Of a stretch of DNA of 64,000 bases, positions 60,381 to 64,000 are shown piece after piece (the stretch's first letter is position 1; the number at the start of each line of letters is the position of its first letter). The notes under the pieces were generated by a model. It worked only from the letters and a program-made list of their open reading frames with translations, did not search any database and was not told where the DNA came from. Location: the NCBI GenBank assembly GCA_040753795.1, contig JBFMDX010000005.1, forward strand, positions 1 to 64,000, given 5' to 3'. The translations under genes and the position numbers were made by a program. This stretch comes from Thermodesulfobacteriota bacterium (GTDB lineage: Bacteria > Desulfobacterota > Desulfobacteria > Desulfobacterales > Desulfosudaceae).

Positions 60381-61431
60381 GCTTCACCTCCATTTGAGGC
60401 TGTTTTCCCATCATTTGAAAAAAATCATCGCCTTTGCGCCACTGCAGCCTGGCGACCGGGCATTGGCTGATCAATGCCCGCCAGAAATCGAACACGGAGA
60501 CCGCGCTTTCCGGGTCCATAAAGGTAAAAAAATGGGTGGACGCTTTCAGCAGCCGGTCGATAGCTTCCGTCCGGGAGACAGTCCCCAGTCGCGTTTCCCC
60601 GCTTTTTTCCAGAAGGTACAACTCGGTCAGGGGGACCGGTTGCTGATGCCAGGCCCATTGATGCTTACCCCCGCCCGGCCGCTGGCGGAAAGGCGTTGGA
60701 TATATCGTATAGCCATCCTGCCGACGACGGATCACCAGGCCGTCATCGGCCAGTACCGTACCCGGTGGCGACTGCATTGAAAGCGAGGTCTTGCCGTTGC
60801 CGGAAGAAGCCGCAAACGCATAACCACCTTCCCGGTATTTCAATCCGACCGCATGCACGACCACTCCTTCGAGGGTACTCAGTGAAAGGGAAAGAAGGCA
60901 CATGACCGCATTCATGATGGTGATGGTTACCCGGATCAGCCATAATTTCTCTTCATCCGGTTCTTCCGCTATCGGCGGCCTCTCCATTAATAATATCCAA
61001 TTATTGCGGCTTAAGTCAAACAGCAGGAATCCGGTCTCCAGAGGGACGCATCCGGGGCGATCCGGTTGTTGTAAAAACAATTCAAGCCACGGCGTAATGG
61101 CCGGTTGCGTCAATACCGTCTTCAAATCGGTCAGCCTTTGGCCCTCCCAAAGACGCCGTTGAAGCGCTGTCGCTCTTCGCAGGATCAGATCGATCCAGGC
61201 ATCGGCAGGAGCCGCACCGGCAGAGGATTCGGTAAAGCGGTCGGGAGCAGAACCGGAGAGAATAATGTTCAAGGTCAGATCAGCCTTACCCTCTCCTGTT
61301 AGACCGAAATCGGTCATTCGCCGACGGAATATCGTCAGCAGCGCATCCAGTCCGGGTTCGCCCCTGATTTCCAGGGTTACGTCGCCGATGCTGCAGCAGA
61401 ACAACTGTTTATCAACTTTATTAAGAGCCAT
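60337..61431 (-). CDS. HprK-like P-loop protein
   Basis: The gene encodes 364 residues. The P-loop is SSGNGKTS at 209-216, followed by LADDGLVIRR, which resembles the HPr kinase/phosphorylase C-terminal domain (DD and strand order). The first 200 residues are specific to this type and unlike HprK's N-terminal domain. HprK-like proteins accompany PqqD and nucleotidyltransferase genes in lasso-peptide and exosortase-type loci, where they may phosphorylate a peptide or regulator. The start at 61431 has only a weak ribosome site. It overlaps the precursor gene by 44 bases. Confidence 0.78.
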   Translation of the reverse strand: MALNKVDKQLFCCSIGDVTLEIRGEPGLDALLTIFRRRMTDFGLTGEGKADLTLNIILSGSAPDRFTESSAGAAPADAWIDLILRRATALQRRLWEGQRLTDLKTVLTQPAITPWLELFLQQPDRPGCVPLETGFLLFDLSRNNWILLMERPPIAEEPDEEKLWLIRVTITIMNAVMCLLSLSLSTLEGVVVHAVGLKYREGGYAFAASSGNGKTSLSMQSPPGTVLADDGLVIRRRQDGYTIYPTPFRQRPGGGKHQWAWHQQPVPLTELYLLEKSGETRLGTVSRTEAIDRLLKASTHFFTFMDPESAVSVFDFWRALISQCPVARLQWRKGDDFFQMMGKQPQMEVKHDNQKRTDGLAAGI

Positions 61432-61457
61432 ATGATCGATCGATATCTTCAGGATAC

Positions 61458-62546
61458 CTATTCATTGACCAACCGGCTTTTCGGAAAAAGCCCGGCATTA
61501 TAAGCTTCCTGGCAGATCCAGTAAGGGCCCATGAGATCTCGGGACTGTTCATAAGCCAGAGCTCGGCACTCACCCAGGCAGATCGCCTTGAGGATACATT
61601 GCGCGCATACCCCTTTTAAATGACGGGGGAGGCCCTGTCGCAAGGCCGCTATTAAAGGCGCCCGGTGCCAAAGCTCCGCCAGGGGTTCGTTAAAAATATT
61701 GCCGATGACCAATGAAGCGTCTATATTGCCCACGCCGCAGAAGGACAAATCCCCGTTCGGGAGCAGCCCCAGGATATGATGAATTCTGCATACGGAAAAC
61801 TGACGCTGTCGAATCACCGCCAGGGGACGAAAAGCCAGCGGGAGCGAAAAGGCCACACCGCCGGGAAAATCAGTCATGGCCCGGCTATTCCAGCGATCGG
61901 TCATGGCCAGCAGTTCCGGGACCGTCAGACAGGCGTCTCCGTCCAGATTACTGCCCCGGCCCATCGGCTGGACCGGATTGATTTTCAGGGATTTGGCCCC
62001 GCAATCCCGGGCAAGTTTAATAATTGCCTCCAGGTCGGAAAGATTGCCGCGATGAAGGCAGGTAATGATCTGGACCTGGAGGCCACGTTCGGCCAGCAGC
62101 TTCAGGCCTGATATTGTCCGTTGAAAAGCGCCCCGCACGCCCCGGAAATCGTCATGGATATCCGGCCTTGACCCGTCCAGGCTGACGGAAATCGAAATAT
62201 CCTTCGGGTATTTTAAAAGGTCGGCCATGGCCTCGTCGATCAGGGTAGCGTTGGTTTCCATCGTAATCGAAAGCCTATGATCCGCCGCAGCCTTTAAATA
62301 TTCCGGGAAACCGGGATGAAGCAGCGGTTCACCGCCGGTAAATTTCACCCACCTCATCCCCAGCGATCCGGCCTCATCCAGCAGGCGGGAAAACACGTCC
62401 GGCGTAATCCCCTGCCCCGGTCCGGAGTTATTATCCGCATGCGAGCCTGAATCCGCCCGCTGCCAGCAATGCCGGCATTTTAAATTGCAGGCCCGGGTCA
62501 CATGAAAAATAAGCGTCTCAAGCGCCGGTATGTCAGAGTTGATCAA
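61458..62546 (-). CDS. SPASM-domain radical SAM peptide-modifying enzyme 2
   Basis: The gene encodes 362 residues starting at TTG 62546 with AAGG about eight bases upstream; no internal Met precedes the cluster motif. The SAM cluster is Cys20, Cys24, Cys27 (RACNLKCRHCW). VKFTGGEPLLHPGF and ISVSLDGSRPDIHD are core motifs. The SPASM part reads GDLSFCGVGN, VCAQCILKAICLGECRALAY and YWICQEAY. It differs clearly from enzyme 1, so the two probably do different steps. It lies directly downstream of the PqqD-like gene, the usual partner for leader recognition. Confidence 0.88.
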   Translation of the reverse strand: MINSDIPALETLIFHVTRACNLKCRHCWQRADSGSHADNNSGPGQGITPDVFSRLLDEAGSLGMRWVKFTGGEPLLHPGFPEYLKAAADHRLSITMETNATLIDEAMADLLKYPKDISISVSLDGSRPDIHDDFRGVRGAFQRTISGLKLLAERGLQVQIITCLHRGNLSDLEAIIKLARDCGAKSLKINPVQPMGRGSNLDGDACLTVPELLAMTDRWNSRAMTDFPGGVAFSLPLAFRPLAVIRQRQFSVCRIHHILGLLPNGDLSFCGVGNIDASLVIGNIFNEPLAELWHRAPLIAALRQGLPRHLKGVCAQCILKAICLGECRALAYEQSRDLMGPYWICQEAYNAGLFPKSRLVNE

Positions 62547-62611
62547 CGTTCGGCCTTACGGTATGCCCGTTATCAATCACCGGAATAATATATGTCAGAA
62601 ACAAGCGGGTT

Positions 62612-62911
62612 TTATTGGCTCGACTCGTCAGCCCGGGACCCGGCGTATCCCATATTGATCAGTTCCTGAAGAAACGATTGGACCTGCTGCTGAATATTCG
62701 AAGATGGAATATCAGGGTAGCGATCACTGATCATCGATATAATCGCCCCGGGTGAATGAGAACCGTCCAGAAGTTTCCAGATCACAGCGCCCATAAGGTT
62801 GAGGCATTTTAATTCACCGCTATCCGGATCGAAAAGAAACGAGCCCTCGTCTTCCTCCCGGAACACAATATCAGGATTAGCCAGCAACGGCCTGTCGTCA
62901 TTGATCGCCAT
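62612..62911 (-). CDS. PqqD-like peptide chaperone
   Basis: The gene encodes 99 residues from the ATG at 62911; longer forms overlap the O-antigen-ligase-like gene. The pattern RPLLANPDIVFREEDEG.FLFDPDSGELKCLNLMGAVIWKLLDGSHSPGAIISMISDRYP with a final helix matches PqqD, which binds the leader peptide and presents it to a radical SAM enzyme. GAGAG lies upstream. It starts five bases after the preceding gene, so it is in the same transcript. Confidence 0.85.
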   Translation of the reverse strand: MAINDDRPLLANPDIVFREEDEGSFLFDPDSGELKCLNLMGAVIWKLLDGSHSPGAIISMISDRYPDIPSSNIQQQVQSFLQELINMGYAGSRADESSQ

Positions 62912-62916
62912 ATTAT

Positions 62917-64000
62917 TTACTCTCTTTCCCACCCGAAGCCAGCCGCCGTTTTCAGCGTCGGCGCCAGGAATACAATGCCGGTAAAAAACCAGAATGGTTC
63001 CATGATCCGGACAATGATAAAGGTATTGGCCCCCAGCGCGTGAACCAGCAGTCCGGCGGTGCCGGCAATATAGCCGGCACACAATCCCCGGTAAAAAGAA
63101 CTGTCCGTCAATCGAAGACTATTGAATGCCATTTTGAATATCGAATAAATCAGAAAAATAAAAAAAGACAATCCCACCACCCCGGATTCAACCAGCACGC
63201 GGGGGAACTGTGAATCGATAAACCGATGCCCGGTGATGCCGTACCCCAGTATCGGGCGCTTTGTCCAGTCGGCTATCGCCTGTTTGGCGGAAAGAATCCG
63301 GGCGGAAGTCGAAGGGTCCAGCCGTATTTTTCCCAGTGAAACCTGGGCCTCACTCTGGGGAGTCTGTCGAAAGGTATAAGCAACTCTTTGTTTAACCACG
63401 GCCGGCAGAAAAAAAGGACTCATCGCCATCATGACCAGGACAAACGCCAGCAAAAATCCTTTTTTTCTTGTAAAAAGAGAAACGACGATCAGCATGACCG
63501 GCAGGGCCAGATAAGAAACCCTGGATTGGGTGAAAAGAAACGGCGGGATGATCACCGCGGCCAGCAACACCACCATTCTTTTAAGATTGTAATTATCGCT
63601 CAGAAGAAACAGGCCGGCCGTTATGGCCAGCATAAACATCAGGTATCCGCCAAAGGTATTGGGCTCGCCGCTTTCCCCTTCAAAGGGGGCGGTGACCCGG
63701 CCGCCGCCGGGTATCTGGAAAAGACCGACAAGGGCCACAATAAAACAGGTTACCAGCAGAAAATAAACCATTCGCCTGGCCTGGTCATCGGTATGGACAT
63801 AATTGACCACCATGAAAAAAACGATGAAATATTCAAAATATTTTAAAACGAAAAACATGCCTGTTTTGGGGTCGACATTTCCTGCCATGATGCCCAGGCC
63901 CGTCGACAACACACACACGAACAAATAGATGAACAAAGGTTTGTTCAGCGGCGTTTTCAGAAAAAGGCCGATATCTTTGTAAACCGCGTTGCGGGCGAAC
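62917..64000 (-). CDS. O-antigen ligase/polymerase-like membrane protein (5' end cut by window)
   Basis: At least 361 codons are seen, and the frame stays open to the window edge, so the N-terminus is missing. About nine hydrophobic segments are visible. The large loop with PILGYGITGHRFIDSQFPRVLVESGVVGLSFF is the Wzy/WaaL signature region that includes the catalytic-type Arg/His surroundings. Such proteins join or polymerise undecaprenyl-linked glycans at the periplasmic face. It heads the peptide-type cluster, either by chance at the end of an exopolysaccharide locus or because the product is glycosylated or cell-surface bound. Confidence 0.8.
   Translation of the reverse strand, partial: FARNAVYKDIGLFLKTPLNKPLFIYLFVCVLSTGLGIMAGNVDPKTGMFFVLKYFEYFIVFFMVVNYVHTDDQARRMVYFLLVTCFIVALVGLFQIPGGGRVTAPFEGESGEPNTFGGYLMFMLAITAGLFLLSDNYNLKRMVVLLAAVIIPPFLFTQSRVSYLALPVMLIVVSLFTRKKGFLLAFVLVMMAMSPFFLPAVVKQRVAYTFRQTPQSEAQVSLGKIRLDPSTSARILSAKQAIADWTKRPILGYGITGHRFIDSQFPRVLVESGVVGLSFFIFLIYSIFKMAFNSLRLTDSSFYRGLCAGYIAGTAGLLVHALGANTFIIVRIMEPFWFFTGIVFLAPTLKTAAGFGWERE

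Noticed and set aside
1-64000. CRISPR array, tRNA or rRNA gene, prophage or transposon
   Set aside because: No regularly spaced identical repeats, tRNA-like cloverleaf, rRNA segment, integrase or transposase was seen.

Overview
The window reads as an ordinary chromosomal segment of a Gram-negative, anaerobe-like proteobacterium, most plausibly a member of the Desulfobacterota (former Deltaproteobacteria). This is inferred from gene content: a luxC/luxE fatty-acid reductase pair, an Old Yellow Enzyme, a methanogen-type thymidylate synthase, a eukaryote-type bifunctional glycogen debranching enzyme, a PAS kinase with a cysteine cluster, many lipoproteins and RND/outer-membrane proteins. No rRNA, tRNA, CRISPR array, insertion sequence, integrase or phage gene was recognised. 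Coding density is very high, and the only stretch over 300 bases without a gene is the first 301 bases.

Layout. 1-6.5 kb (minus strand): luxC, luxE, an OYE-family reductase, a 7-TM protein and a TetR regulator whose 7+2+7 palindrome abuts a good promoter. 6.5-12.1 kb: an RND pump fused in frame to a TolC-like outer-membrane factor, plus its lipoprotein adaptor. 12.2-17.6 kb: envelope genes, namely a degenerate 5'-nucleotidase fused to a putative beta-barrel, a coiled-coil lipoprotein, an OB-fold-like lipoprotein and a clostripain-family lipoprotein. 17.8-21 kb: an MltD-like lytic transglycosylase, a PPC/DUF296 protein and a PAS histidine kinase. 21-31 kb (minus): UvrD-like helicase, glycogen debranching enzyme, a kinase-like protein paired with a class-III aminotransferase, a small lipoprotein and a GAF-GGDEF cyclase. 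31-34.7 kb (minus): B12-type radical SAM, metallophosphoesterase, a small unknown protein and thymidylate synthase. 34.8-37.7 kb (plus): a PilB/GspE ATPase with about seven N-terminal helical modules and a J-domain protein.

37.7-48.4 kb (minus): a MerR/LiuR-like regulator, then a long tight operon for translation and RNA modification (efp, hybrid kinase, small DUF4911-like protein, miaB, bifunctional nuclease, PHP phosphatase, panE, mnmA, mtaB, spermidine-synthase-like membrane protein). 48.5-52.2 kb: FkbM methyltransferase, neutral ceramidase lipoprotein and a TrpF-like protein lacking the catalytic Cys. 52.4-55.3 kb: a ParA/MinD + J-like + RodZ-like fusion, a START-domain protein and a small membrane protein.

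55.3-64 kb (minus) holds the most interesting locus: nine collinear genes that look like an uncharacterised RiPP-type peptide system. Upstream to downstream they are an O-antigen-ligase-like membrane protein (cut by the window end), a PqqD-like protein, a SPASM radical SAM enzyme, an HprK-like P-loop protein, a 90-residue candidate precursor with four Cys-starting C-x2/3-G-x2-A repeats, an S24/S26-like Ser-Lys peptidase, a second SPASM radical SAM enzyme, a nucleotidyltransferase-like protein and an ABC exporter without a C39 domain. A coherent model is leader recognition by PqqD, Cys-centred modification by the two radical SAM enzymes, leader removal by the peptidase and export by the ABC protein. 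This is inference; the upstream gene also leaves open a link to an exopolysaccharide locus.
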